A DNA stretch of 64,000 bases from the NCBI RefSeq assembly GCF_026210795.1, contig NC_089447.1:1490501-1554500 (forward strand), read 5' to 3'. Positions 50,220 through 61,568 of this stretch are shown piece after piece. Every line of letters begins with the position of its first letter. The stretch's first letter is position 1. The position numbers and the translations under genes were made by a program. The DNA is from Rhizophagus irregularis (Eukaryota; Glomeromycota; Glomeromycetes; Glomerales; Glomeraceae). A model generated the notes under the pieces. It did no database searches. It had not been told where the DNA came from and worked only from the letters and a program-made list of their open reading frames with translations.

Positions 50220-50720
50220 ATATAAACTTATAGTACAGAAAATGAAGTATTATTTATCGAAATATTTTGAAATATTACGAAATATTAAGTTGTGTAAAAT
50301 CACAGAATATTACGAATCGTCAAATTATGGAACATTACGCATTATAGAATTTCAAAATATTTTAAAAAGTTGCGAAGTATTACGCAGTAAAATTACGGAA
50401 TATTACGAATCGTAAAATTACGAAGCCTTGCATACAGTAATATTTTGAAATATTTTAAAAAGTTACAAAATATTACGCTTACGCAAACTTGCGGCAGGTC
50501 TGAAAACTTACGAAATATTATGTAAAATTACGAAATATTGCGAACCGCAAAATTACAGAATATTACAAATCGTAAAATTACGAAGCTTTGCATATCGTAA
50601 TATTTCGAAATATTTTAAAAAGTTACAAAATATTACGCTTACGCAAACTTGCGGCGGGTCTGGAAGCTTACGAAATATTATGATGTGTAAACTTGCGCAA
50701 CTTTTCGCACTATATAATTT
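50220..50720. repeat. TTACG-rich repeat block with 160-bp tandem copies
   Basis: Two 160-bp copies start at 50401 and 50561 (TATTACGAATCGTAAAATTA and its variant). Shared inner blocks are ACGAAGCCTTGCATA and TTACGCTTACGCAAACTTGC. The words ATATTACG, CGTAAAATTACG and TTGCG are those of the 50-bp satellite at 41100-41700, on the other side of the Plavaka element. Confidence 0.8.
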
Positions 50721-51151
50721 CCTGATGAATATTATAGTTATTCTTTATAGTTTAGCTTTTTTCTTGCTTCTCGTACATTATTTATGTCCAGATTAATGGC
50801 ATGTTGAAATTTACCGGTTGTCCAGTCCTATTTAGGTTTCTTAATGAAGGTTAGGTGGGAAGTAAATTTCTCATACAGTAGCGTTTACTTGGTTTGAGAT
50901 ATAGCTTTGAGAACGATGCTTTGGAATTTATAGTTAATAGTCTTTAATTTTACTTTAGTTTATTTTCTGTTTATTTTTAAGCCATACTGTTTGTTGCTCT
51001 TACTTTTGTATCGTGCTATTTTAATGTTCATTTGTTTAATATTGAAATTCACTACTTAAATAAAGTTTGTGGCTATCATGTCATGTTTGCCTAAAAATCA
51101 AATTATCACATTTTAAATCTATACTAATTTGCTAAAACTCAAAATATGAGT

Positions 51152-51911
51152 TATCCCTTAAACTGTAAGCAATTGCGGGCAAATTTGCCTGCAATTTTAC
51201 CAAATTTCAGCTCTCATCTAATTTTATGAAAAATAAAGCAATTTTAATAAAATTTTTTTCCAAAATAGTTTAAATTATATATTGTGCAGCAATTATTATC
51301 ATTTATTAATTATATATTAGAAAATTGAAAATTACCCATTGGTCAAAAGTTGTATTTTAAGATAATCACAAAATTTTAAAAAACTTTGCACTTAACTTCG
51401 ACGATTTCATTGATAATTAATTGTAGCTATATAAAAGCTTAATAGAATATGTAAAATTTGGTATGAGAAACGACTTTTGTTAATATGATTTTTGATATTT
51501 AAAAGTAGGATTTTGACTTTATATAGAACCTTAATGAAAATTTTATTATGCATTTTAATTATATATTCATAATAATTGATTTTTTTTTATCTCTATTTTG
51601 TTTATTATAATGCAAAATTTTTATAATAAAAATAAAAAGTTATAATAAATATTCAAATAGAGAAAAAATATGGTAAGAAAAGTTTAAATTTTATTATATA
51701 AAATTCCGATACTATTTTTGCGGGTTAATTTCTAATCCAATTTTAATGATCAACTGTATATCTAACTCATACAATTTATGGCCAGAATGTAGATCAATTT
51801 GGCTGCAAAATTATATGACGATCTGGCCAAAATTAAAGAATTTTTTATAGCGTCATTTATTCTAATTTAGAAATTGCGGGCAAATTTGCCCGCAAAACAG
51901 TTTAAGGGATA
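51152..51911. mobile_element. 760-bp inverted-repeat element bordered by TA
   Basis: The left end TATCCCTTAAACTG and right end CAGTTTAAGGGATA are exact inverted repeats. About 30 bp more of similarity follows inside, around a GCGGGCAAATTTGCC(C/T)GC core present at both ends. The TA at each border would fit a Tc1/mariner-type duplication. The interior is AT-rich and non-coding. Confidence 0.7.
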
Positions 51912-52105
51912 GTAAAAATTTAAATAATATAGGTTTAAATTTACTTAATAAAATATAATTTCAGTTTATTAAAATTATTTGCAGATCGGTAAATTTAATT
52001 GTCAATTTACCGAAATTAACAATCTTTTTTTTTATTATCAATAAAAAAAATAAATAATTAATAACAACTGACTTTTTGCCAAAAAAGATCCTTTTTTATT
52101 TTCAG

Positions 52106-52244
52106 TTTTTTGCTAATTATCTCGGCATCCAGTGGTCCGATTTATGCGGATTTGTTTTTTATTTTGTAGAGCTCGATGAGGGCTACAAAACAAAAAAAAG
52201 TTCGCATAAATTGGACCACTGGATGCTGAGATAATTGCAAAAAA
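52106..52244. mobile_element. foldback element, about 63-bp arms and 13-nt loop
   Basis: Arms 52106-52169 and 52183-52244 pair almost throughout; for example CCAGTGGTCCGATTTATGCG faces CGCATAAATTGGACCACTGG. The loop is AGCTCGATGAGGG. Sequence outside the arms is only weakly similar. Confidence 0.85.
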
Positions 52245-52421
52245 CGTGAATTTTTTTTTGAAATTTAGGCCAATTTGCTAAAAAGTTACTCTCTGAATTG
52301 TATATGTAATGTCTGGGGTCCTATATAAATTAAACTGTCAATTTTTATAATTTATAATTAAAAACATGTAGATTATAGATAAAATAATAATTAATAAAAA
52401 TAATAAAGAATTTTTCTAACT

Positions 52422-52538
52422 ATCACCGGGGTGATGATCACCGGTGACTGAAATTATTACAATCGACCAGCATTAAAAAAATATAGTGCCGGTAAAAATT
52501 GATAATTCTGGCCAACGGTGATGATCACCCCCGGTGAT
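52422..52538. mobile_element. 117-bp GC-tipped inverted-repeat element
   Basis: Left end ATCACCGGGGTGATGATCAC and right end GTGATGATCACCCCCGGTGAT are inverted with a one-base difference in the G run. The tips stand out as GC-rich in very AT-rich DNA. The interior has no open frame. Confidence 0.7.
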
Positions 52539-52624
52539 TTGAAGTAAAAACCAATAATAAATTAAATATAAATAATTATTAAAAAATAAAATGTTGCGAA
52601 ACTAATCGGACGGTTTTTGGCCTG

Positions 52625-53481
52625 CATTATGCTTAATTTTGGCCGGAATTATACTTAATTTTGGCCAAAATATAACCCAGACCCTGAAACTAATATTTTT
52701 AAAAATATTATCTATAAAAGTTAAAAAAAAAGGATAAGTTAAATTTTTTAAAAAATACCAATTTGCTCAAATATAAAATATGACTTGTAAAATCAACACA
52801 ATTTGCTAAAACTCATAATTATGACTATTAATTAATTTTCAATCAATTTGCTCTATCTAAAATTATGAGTTTAACCTAATTTTGATCAGTTGAATTTGCT
52901 AAAACTCAAATGTGAGTTATATATGTGATGTCCGAGGTCCTCTAATTGAGGTGTTCGTGAGCTCACAGATATATTAAGTTCTAAGATAAGATTTGATTTC
53001 TCAGTGAATTTGACGTACTGGTAGTAAACCCTAGATAAGTTACTTATAATAAAGGGGGAATCATGTACCTTTAGCAGTTTACTGTCCTGGTAGTCACTAC
53101 TATTACTACTGAAGGATTTACAACTGTAATAGGTTGGTATAGTAGCCATGACTTGTAAGAGGTTTTGAGTAAGACTATATCAGTAGTTTAGTATTACTTA
53201 ATTTTGGCTGGAATTATACTTAATTTTGGCTAAAATATAACCTTAACCCCAAAACTAATATTTTTAAAAATATTATTTATAAAAGTTAAAAAAAAAAAGG
53301 ATAAGTTAAATTTAAAAAAAAGTACCAATTTGCTCAAATATAAAATATGACTTTATAAAATTAATACAATTTGCTAAAACTTATAATTATGACTATTAAT
53401 TAATTTTCAATCAATTTGCTCTATCTAAAATTATGAGTTTAACCTAATTTTGAATGAATTTGCTAAAACTCAAATGTGAGT
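52625..53481. repeat. pair of direct ~290-bp repeats
   Basis: 52625-52917 and 53191-53481 are the same sequence with scattered substitutions. Shared blocks: TTAATTTTGGCCGGAATTAT, GGATAAGTTAAATTT and CAATCAATTTGCTCTATCTA. Both end in CTCAAATGTGAGTTA. The 270 bp between them is different sequence. Source family unknown. Confidence 0.85.
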
Positions 53482-53483
53482 TA

Positions 53484-53890
53484 CAGTTAGACCTCTATGT
53501 ACTGATATTCTATGTACTGATAATTGCCTGTACTAATAAATTTTCTATGTCCCATTTCACAATTAATAAAAAAATCTCATTGTACCGATATTATATATAG
53601 TTTCACAATATAATATGTACTGATGCTTCTTTATAATTAATATATAGTAAGATATAGGTTATACTACTAGTATTAATTCAGATCAACACTATAAATTTGG
53701 CCAAAGTTAACATAAAGGTTCCATCCAAATCACATGACATTTTAATATTAGCTATCGGGTTTGCATAATACTAGCAAGAATTGGATTTTAGCCCACATTA
53801 TGATTCACTGATAACAGTTATATAATAATAATTTAATATACCAATATATTTTCCTTAAAACAACAGTATCGGTATATAGAAGTCTGACTG
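53484..53890. mobile_element. 407-bp pogo/Tigger-like MITE with TA duplication
   Basis: Left end CAGTTAGACCTCTATGTACT (53484) and right end ATATAGAAGTCTGACTG (to 53890) form imperfect inverted repeats of about 24 bp. The CAGT-x-x-GACCTCTAT start is the usual signature of pogo/Tigger elements. TA flanks both sides. The uninterrupted site is preserved at 52910-52935, the paralogous repeat copy, where GTGAGTTATATATGTGATG runs straight through. No open frame inside, so it is non-autonomous. Confidence 0.85.
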
Positions 53891-53934
53891 TATATATGTG
53901 ATGTCTGGGATTCTGGTTTGAGGGTAACTTATAT

Positions 53935-54102
53935 TTGTAACTGAAACTTTTTTATGTGATTTTTGGTTACATCTTTAAATTAAAATTAAGTTAAAAAATG
54001 ATAAAAATTAATCTCTACATCCAGCCAAAACTATAATATAAAGTCTTTGGAGTTTCAGATAAATTTCTAGATAGTTTTTAATAATTTATTATAATTGGTG
54101 AT
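53935..54102. mobile_element. second copy of the element at 37792, inverted, truncated at one end
   Basis: In the opposite orientation this stretch repeats the interior of 37792-38002, including TCCAAAGACTTTATATTATAG-type and GGCTGGATGTAGAGATTAAT-type blocks, with about 85-90 percent agreement by eye. The left end TAACTGAAACTT is diverged and the right end is missing. Confidence 0.75.
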
Positions 54103-54187
54103 CTATCTTATAAGTAAACGAAATCCTAGGCAGAATGAATAGAATACTATAGTAATTACTTCTAGTGTTTTGAAAGGGTTGAGTCTA

Positions 54188-54427
54188 AGGTTGCTTGCCG
54201 AAACCTAGGGGTTTAGGCAAGATGGCGTTTCGCCGAAAAGCGAAATTCTGCCGAAACTATATTAAAGTTATATTAAAAAACTGGCGAAACTTTGGAGAAA
54301 GGCGAAACTGCCGAAACTTATTATAAATGCCGAAACTGCCAAAACTCTGCCAAAACTATAATAAATCTATAGTAAAATTTTGACAAAACTAATCGTAGGA
54401 TTTTGAAGAGGTTTAGACAAGCAACCT
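54188..54427. mobile_element. 240-bp MITE with AGGTTGCTTG ends and TA borders
   Basis: Ends AGGTTGCTTGCCGAAACC and GGTTTAGACAAGCAACCT are inverted with three mismatches, and TA flanks each end. The interior repeats GCCGAAACT several times, which may reflect internal expansion. Non-coding. Confidence 0.75.
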
Positions 54428-55030
54428 TAGTTAAGTCAGGTCAGGTTTAAAAATGTATTTGAACTCGATCTAAATATAAAAATTAACTAAATATCCAAGT
54501 TGATATTTATATGACCTGACCTCTAATTTAACCCAATATAGTTTAATCTCTAGATAATCTGAATTCAAATAAAATTTTCAGATGTTCAGTAAAAACAATT
54601 ATATTTATATCACACAACTTAATTTCATTTTAAAATTTTATTGTAAAATTTAAAATATATAATTTTATTAAATCCTTCTTGATGATAAAATAATGGGGAA
54701 TTCTTTCCGCTAAACGTCTGGACCATATTTTTTCGATAACAAAATTTTATTTTTAATATTTTCTTTACTTCGCTTATAGTTAATACACTTTTATTTTATT
54801 TCATATACTTCAAGTAAATACTTGACAGCAAAAAACCCACCATGGTTTATTTTAGTATTAGAAATTTTCTTTTGTTTTTTTTTCTATTCTTTATGCGTTT
54901 TTTCTCTTTTTGTGGTATTCCTAGACTAAAGACGATCTGGAGAGGCATATCACCTAGAATAAGTAAGCTTGAGACAACAACAAGATGTGAACAGTTTTAA
55001 GTTACCTTTTTTAAGCGGAATAACGAAACT

Positions 55031-55243
55031 TTGGACATGAAAAGAGCGACTAACGAACTCCTTAACAACAAAGATTTTGTGGATTTTCTCCACAATAACT
55101 TTCTATATACCAACGAGTCCTCCTTCTTCAAGATACTGGAACAAGCTATCAAGAAGCACGAAACAACCTCTCAACGACTTAAGCACTATACACAAGACTA
55201 TCTCCGGGAGACTTTAACTAGCCTACTTGAACGATACGACTAA
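55031..55243 (+). CDS. short open frame of doubtful status
   Basis: A 70-codon frame, MDMKRATNELLNNKDFVDFL to TSLLERYD, helical and charged, with a more balanced base composition than its surroundings. I recognise no family, and there is no spliced extension on either side that I can support. It may be a remnant of a longer gene or element in the unassigned 54.4-56.2-kb stretch. Confidence 0.25.
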   Translation: MDMKRATNELLNNKDFVDFLHNNFLYTNESSFFKILEQAIKKHETTSQRLKHYTQDYLRETLTSLLERYD

Positions 55244-56616
55244 TATACACCTTTACCTTCTTCTACACCTTCGACACCCATTATTTACAAACACCTGCTG
55301 GCATTTCCTATTCGTCAAGTCACAAGACTCCCGATTAGGTCACCATCAAAAGAATTTTGGATTAGATTGCGTCATAAACTAAATGCGTTTCTGGATATCT
55401 TCCGCAACTTGCCAGTTCATCTACAAATAACAACAAAAATGATTCAGAAGACAACTTCCATTTTGGGAAAACTTACGGAATGGACAACCTTTTTTGGAAT
55501 TTTATCAGCTTTTTCAGTGTAATGCTCGGTCCATACTTTTACCGATATTGTGGAACTAACTAAATTTGGTTTCTCTTTAAACAACCCTCGATAAAAGCTT
55601 TGGACCTCATTTTCAACTGTACTTACACACCTCGGAGGAAGAAGGATAGAGACAAAAATCGGCTTGATGGCTCTCGGAATTATTTTTTATTTTTATTATT
55701 TTCTTCTTTTTGTTTTAGTTTATCAAAATTTTTTCGTTTAATTTTTAGATTTAGTATTAGTTTTAGTTTCTTTTTAAAATATTTTAATTCAGATAGAGCT
55801 TACTTGGATTGGTTGATTGGAGTTAATATTGGTTGGCAGATAACAGTATTCAAGAATATATACCGTGATATTGGACATCTGATGTTAGAGTCTGCCTTTT
55901 CATATGACAAGCAACTTTCTACTAGTAAATGGGACCTCACACTAGCCGATCTAAAGAATTGGAAATGTGTCATATTCGTTACAGCTGGTCAGTCCTAGTT
56001 TAATCGTGAGTACCTTGGACCCTATGGCTTGGATAATGAATGCCACTTCTTTTCAATTTCTTCAGGTCACTTTTGGAAGGAACGATCTGGATGTTTGTTA
56101 CTTTACTCATTTTCTCACTTACACACGTCAAATAAGTAAAAATTGGTCAAATATCGGACTGCCGATTTTTGGCTGTATTTGTCCGATTCATGGCTTTATT
56201 CAGCCGATTTTATGGCGCGAATTGCTAAAAATAGAAATTTCTCTTTTTAATGACAAAAAATAGGAATGCCGCATTTTAAACCATCATGCCGATTCAAACA
56301 ATAATCGGACTGCCGACTTGTAAATAAATTTACAAAATATCATCACAATCAGACTGCCAGCATGAAAATAAACATGCTGATTCATAACATATAGAAGTGC
56401 CGATTTTTAAATCAGAACAACAAACATTTTATATTACCTGCCGATTCTTCAATAATCTCCCAAATCGGACTGCCTATTGTACCGATTCGTATAATAATTT
56501 TTCAAAAAATAAGTGCCGATTTATAAATTGGCACAACAGACTTACACTACCATGCAGATTCATGCAGTAATCATCCAAAATCGGACTGCGATAATTATGC
56601 CATTCTCACAAATAGA

Positions 56617-57110
56617 AATGCCGATATATAGATCAGTAAGAACAATACTTAAAATAACATATGCCTGTTTTTATTTTGATCACAAATAGATTTGAAAAGG
56701 AATGCTGATTCATAGATCGGTAAGAGCAATACTTAAAATAACATATGCCTGTTTTTATTTCGATCACAAATAGATTTGAAAAGGAATGCCGATTCATAGA
56801 TCAGTAAGAATAATACTTAAAATAACATATGCCTGTTTTTATTTCGATCACAAATAGTTTTGAAAAGGAATGCCGATTCATAGATCAGTAAGAACAATAC
56901 TTAAAATAACATATGCCTGTTTTTATTTCGATCGCAAATAGATTTGAAAAGGAATGCCGATTCATAGATCAAGAACAATACTTAAAATAACATATGCCTG
57001 TTTTTATTTCGATCACAAATAGATTTGAATAGAAATGCCGATTCATAGATCAGTAAGAGCAATACTTAAAATAATCTATGCCTATTTTTATTTCGAGTAA
57101 GCCAGAATCT
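56617..57110. repeat. 84-bp tandem array, about six copies
   Basis: Copies begin with AATGC(C/T)GAT near 56617, 56701, 56785, 56869, 56953 and 57034. Each holds ATAGATCAGTAAGAACAATA and ATGCCTGTTTTTATTTCGAT. The fifth copy is three bases short; the last is diverged. Confidence 0.93.
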
Positions 57111-57281
57111 TTCTATTTTTGATTTTTTCGTAATTCATCATTACCCGTTTTTTTCTATTATTGACCGATTTTAATTTATATGAACACATTGTAATATACG
57201 TTTTTTTATTTTGCAGTTTATGATATATTTATTATTATATTCTTGCTATATTTATTATTACTATGTGCTATAATCATCTTA

Positions 57282-59515
57282 CTATTTTCTTTCACTTTTT
57301 AAAAGAGAACGTTTTTTAGTAGTTGATCTCCTAATAATTTCTTTTGGAACCACTAGTCGAAATGGATCATCCTTTTCATCGCTGTCATCGATAAAAATAT
57401 AATCATTATTATCGGTTTTCTTATCGTCATCATTCTTATCGTCATCATTCTTATCGTTATTATCATCGTTAACGTTATTGTCGTTTTTATCGTTACTAGC
57501 ATTGTTTTTATCTTTGTCGTTATTGTCGTCATTGTTATCGTCATTGTTATCGTCGTCACTATTATCCTCTTCATCACCATCTTCGTCGGATTCTTGTGCA
57601 ACCCAGCTTGACGAAATCCACCAACTGGGAATGTTCTCCTTTGGTTTGCTTTTTTTGTCAAAATTTTCATCTGAGCGGTAACGTGGACGACTTAAACCAG
57701 ATCCGATGCTAATACCAATTTCTTCCGATCGATGTAGAATTTTTTGAATCTAATAAAAATTTATAATTTATTAAGCATAAATGTTATATTCATTAATAAC
57801 ATCACGACTTCGCATACTCCCGACGACCGCCACTTCTTGTCGTAAATCTTTATTACTGAATTATTGTTAATTAATCGACCTGATCTTGTATTTTTACTGC
57901 GTTCTTTGTTTGCTAATTCCTCGTCTTCTGTGGACCATTCGTCCGAGTGTATGTCTGAAGTATTAGTCGCCTTTATACAATCTTTGATAAATTCTTCCCA
58001 TTTTAAGTTACGAGGTTGGCATTCAGTCAAAAGTTTGTCTTGTGTCGATATCATGTGCTGCAATCCTCTTCTGCGCTGGGACATCTTCTATTGAAGAGTA
58101 AATTAAAAAATTAATTAATTGTATATGTTTTTATTATTAAATAATGAATTTTATACCTGATCCCTTCTGGATATCATGTGTTGTCTTTTGGTATGTTCCG
58201 GCATTTTACCCTCTTTTTGCAGTTTCCAAATCTCTCGGTGAGATTTATGCAATTGTTTTATGATTCTTACTATCTCTATATCATATGCTACAATAGAAGG
58301 ATTCATGGCCGATTTTACTGCTGGCAAAAGTTTTCTTTCTATTGTTTTTTTTTGTTCACTGTACGTCTTTGATAGGTCGAATTGAAGGGACTGATTAAAA
58401 TTATTGAGAATATGGACTACTTCATCCTATTTAATAAAACAGTCATTAAATGATCAAATATTTAATTTAATAAAGATAAATTTTAATAAAAATGTATATT
58501 TACATGAAGTGTCTTCTTATAATTACTTGACATGAGTGGCAGCTCACGTTTCTGTTCTCTAATAAGAATAGGCGATAAGCTTCTATTGGGACGATTAACT
58601 AAAGGTTCTTCATGACTAGCATTTTTTTCGGTTAGGTTATTTAAGCGTTGTGTGAGATTTAAGATTACATTTCTTAATTCTTGAATTTCTTGGTTTTCAA
58701 CGCCACCTATTATAAGTCAGTATTTAATATAATTCATTTTGAAAATTTTTTTTTTACATGTAAGTCAGAATAGGAGCGTGAGGGAAATAATACCACTATT
58801 TAGAGCTGGAGTAATTGAAGAGGAAGGTTGATTTTGCAATATCGAAGATTGATTTGTAAGTGTTCCTATAATAATTATGTTAAATCGGTATATGTTTTGA
58901 AATGTAATTAAGACTAATTTAAATAATATTACTTTTTGTTAATGATCTCCCTCTATTTTGTGGTGATGAATCTTTGGATGAGAGAGTGGTAAATTGATCA
59001 TTAGAATCAGATACTTCATAATAGGATCGATGATGGTTAGAACTGTGGGATCTAGATTGTGATTTATGTGATCAATGATGTCGACGTGAACGGATAGGGG
59101 AACTAGAATGGGATGGAGAGATATGTTGTTGTCGTAATCGGTGACTACGAGATTGGGAACGACTACAACTATGACTACGAGATTGGGAACGACTACGACT
59201 ACGAGATTGGGAATAACTACGACTACAAGATTGGGAATGACTACGACTACGAGGTTGGGAACGATAATGGGAACGACGTGAATGAGAACGACGATGTGAA
59301 TGACGTGAGTGAGAACGACGTGAGTGGGATCGTTGATGAGAACGACGTGAGTGAGAATGACGATGGGAATGACGTGAATGGGATCGTTGATGAGAACGAT
59401 GTGAGTGAGAATGACGATGGGAACAACGTGAATGGGATCGTTGATGAGAACGATGTGAGTGAGAACGGGAATCTGATTCTTTTTGTTGAGATTTAGTATT
59501 GAGGTTCCTATGCAT
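57282..59515 (-). pseudogene. SR-rich/coiled-coil/acidic protein, one in-frame TGA
   Basis: Six exons, complement of 58933-59515, 58794-58865, 58504-58706, 58157-58426, 57818-58087 and 57282-57749, join in phase over 622 codons. The only break is a TGA at 59072-59074 inside exon 1, where the flanking residues (RRHH and SHKSQSRSHSS) read on in the same frame. N-terminus: about 140 residues of Arg/Ser/His repeats (RSHSRRSHQRSHS), like SR-type RNA-binding tails. Then a Gln/Asn linker, a coiled coil (VENQEIQELRNVILNLTQRL), a Lys-rich helical part (QLHKSHREIWKLQKEGKM), KWEEFIKDCI and a long Asp/Asn run. It ends in a basic tail, RRSTTKKRSLLKSERK. I do not recognise the family. It is head-to-head with the transposase at 61569. 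Either disabled by one CGA-to-TGA change or read through; both are inference. Confidence 0.7.
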
Positions 59516-61568
59516 CCCGAGAAATTTGTAAAAATTTAAATCTTTTCATTATGGTATTTATTATTAAAGATCGGACAAGAGATAAAAAGGCACTTTATAT
59601 ACATATTTTGAATCATCCTATCATTTAACGCGTAATTGCCTAATCAAAATAAACATAAAATAAATTATTAACTTCGTTATCACATATCAATAAATTTATA
59701 CTACATCGCTATCCATCAATTAAATATATTAATAATCAATTAATATCATTAAACTTAATTAAATTAATTACTTACGGAAGTTTGTTTTTCCGGTAGGAAA
59801 TCTGTGACGCGACGAAATAGCGATACGTGACGAAAAAGCAATAGGAAATATTTTTGAAACCGTGATGTGAACGCAAAAAGCGATAGAAAATATTTTTGAA
59901 ACTGTGATGTGAACGAAAAGAGAGAGGAAATATTTTCGAACTGTGATGTGAACGAAAAGAGAGAGGAAATATTTCGAACTGTAATGTGAACGAAAAAAAG
60001 CGATATAAATATCGTAAAAGAAAGCGTGGTAAACATACACAAATATATCATGATCGGCACCTCCGATTTTGTAGGATTTATGCATCTGGCGCGTGACACT
60101 TATGCGTCATCCAGTCACGTGTAGTAACAAACTGCGCCCAAGGCAGAAAATTAGTACTGAATAACTTTTTATACTTTTATACGTGATTTTGATATTTTGA
60201 TTAAAAATAACTCAATCAATTAATTTTTAATAAAAAATAATATAAAATCTTTCAACTAGATAACATACAAAATCGCCAAAATTTTTTTTTTTTCATTCTT
60301 TATGAAACTTGATTAAAAAAACAGCGCATAAATTTAACCACTAATAACATCGTTGATGTAATAAAGTTCTGAGTTCCATTCTGCCTGCGTACATGAATAA
60401 CATCTACAGGGAGATATTCCCCATGTCGATAGGGAGGATGATCCCCATACTAGACTGACTTTTTGTTTAAATTATAGTTCATATGTATTACTACTAAAAT
60501 GATAGATGCAAGTTTATCACGATCATTCGGCGCTGATGGACAAATCGTTCGTTGAGATACTTGTTACATGCAGTATGATGATTAATTACTATTAGATTTA
60601 TACAAAATTTATGACATTTTAAATCGATTTTAAAGGTATTAATATTATCTTATCTTATATTATGAAAAAGAAGCTGGTTTAATAGCCAAAAAAAAACATC
60701 ATATTTACAAAATATAAAGGAATTTTCAAATTAAAAAATGAAAAAATGAAATATAATTGATTAATCATGACTTGTGAAATTTGAAGTATTCTGATAAGCT
60801 GCTAAATGTAGGTGATTGCGATTATTGTTGCGATTGTTGTTGCGATTGTTGTTGCGGCTGCGTTTGTTGATGTTGTTGCGAAAAATATAATCGTAAATTT
60901 AAATCATAAATTTATTTTTCATAGTCTTTTATTTTTTCGTCGTATATTTTTAACCACTCCACCAAATTATTATTTTCACGGGAACTTTTCTCCAACTTAT
61001 TAAGTAATTTCTCTCCCGAATCGTACACAACTTTTTTAAAGTCCAGCAACTGGACTTGCAAATCAGCAACTTCCTTATCCTACCCCTTTAATTCCTTTAG
61101 CATTCGCTCTCTTCTATTTTTTTTTGCGATTTCACGAGGATTTGCGAGAATTCAACGATGGTTTGCCCATTTTTGCGAAAATAATCTTTCTGGCTAATCT
61201 CGGAATTTATAATTCGATGAATAAAGCATGTATTATTGCTAAAAATGGCTAATAACATTCATTATGCTATATTTTAGGGGGTGGAAGAGGCGCAAAAGTG
61301 CCTGTCAGGTGGTATTTTCCAATCATATATATATAAATTGGTTAAAATCCCGAAAGATTTTGAGTAAATATTTGTAATATTATAATTAATACAAATTAAA
61401 AAAATGTGGCTGATTGTTTCACTTTAATAAGTATCTAGCGGCTTTTTGTGAATCAGAAATTAACTTTTAATATTAATTCAGGATCTCAAAAAATTTCTAG
61501 ATAAAAAAATTTTTCAAAAAAATTTCCTATATAAAAAAAATTTTTCAAAAAATTTTCTAGATAAAAAA
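59516..61568. other. 2-kb spacer between divergent SR-rich gene and transposase
   Basis: AT-rich with four to five tandem copies of a 38-42-bp unit (GTGATGTGAACGAAAAGAGA core) at about 59840-60010 and a short GTTGTTGCGATT run near 60820-60880. Open frames at 59764-60099 are products of this repeat. No gene was found. If the pair forms one element, this is its control region. Confidence 0.5.

Larger units (their letters stand above)
49344..57281. other. 7.9-kb repeat landscape without a convincing gene
   Basis: From the right transposon end to the next gene there are tandem duplications, TTACG-type repeats, several inverted-repeat elements, a 300-bp direct duplication and an 84-bp tandem array (all listed). 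The part 54440-56150 is less AT-rich than its surroundings and has short open frames, but I recognise no domain in it. Confidence 0.6.

Noticed and set aside
52886..53149. 87-codon minus-strand frame
   Set aside because: Spans the junction of a direct repeat and its spacer; no motif or codon signature.
55600..55998. 132-codon frame with Phe-rich core
   Set aside because: Middle third is translated T-tracts; the ends show no recognised motif and no splice-consistent extension.
57353..57670. Thr/Met/Ile-rich minus-strand frame
   Set aside because: Off-frame reading of the Asp/Asn run in the last exon of the SR-rich gene.
59113..59496. Plus-strand frame with repeated DYEIGNDYDY and NDVSENDD
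   Set aside because: Antisense of the Arg/Ser/His repeat exon. The minus-strand frame continues through five further spliced exons and the plus-strand one does not.
59764..60099. Two overlapping frames with repeated ISSLFSFTSQF and YFLSLFVHITV
   Set aside because: They translate a 38-42-bp tandem repeat and have no other support.
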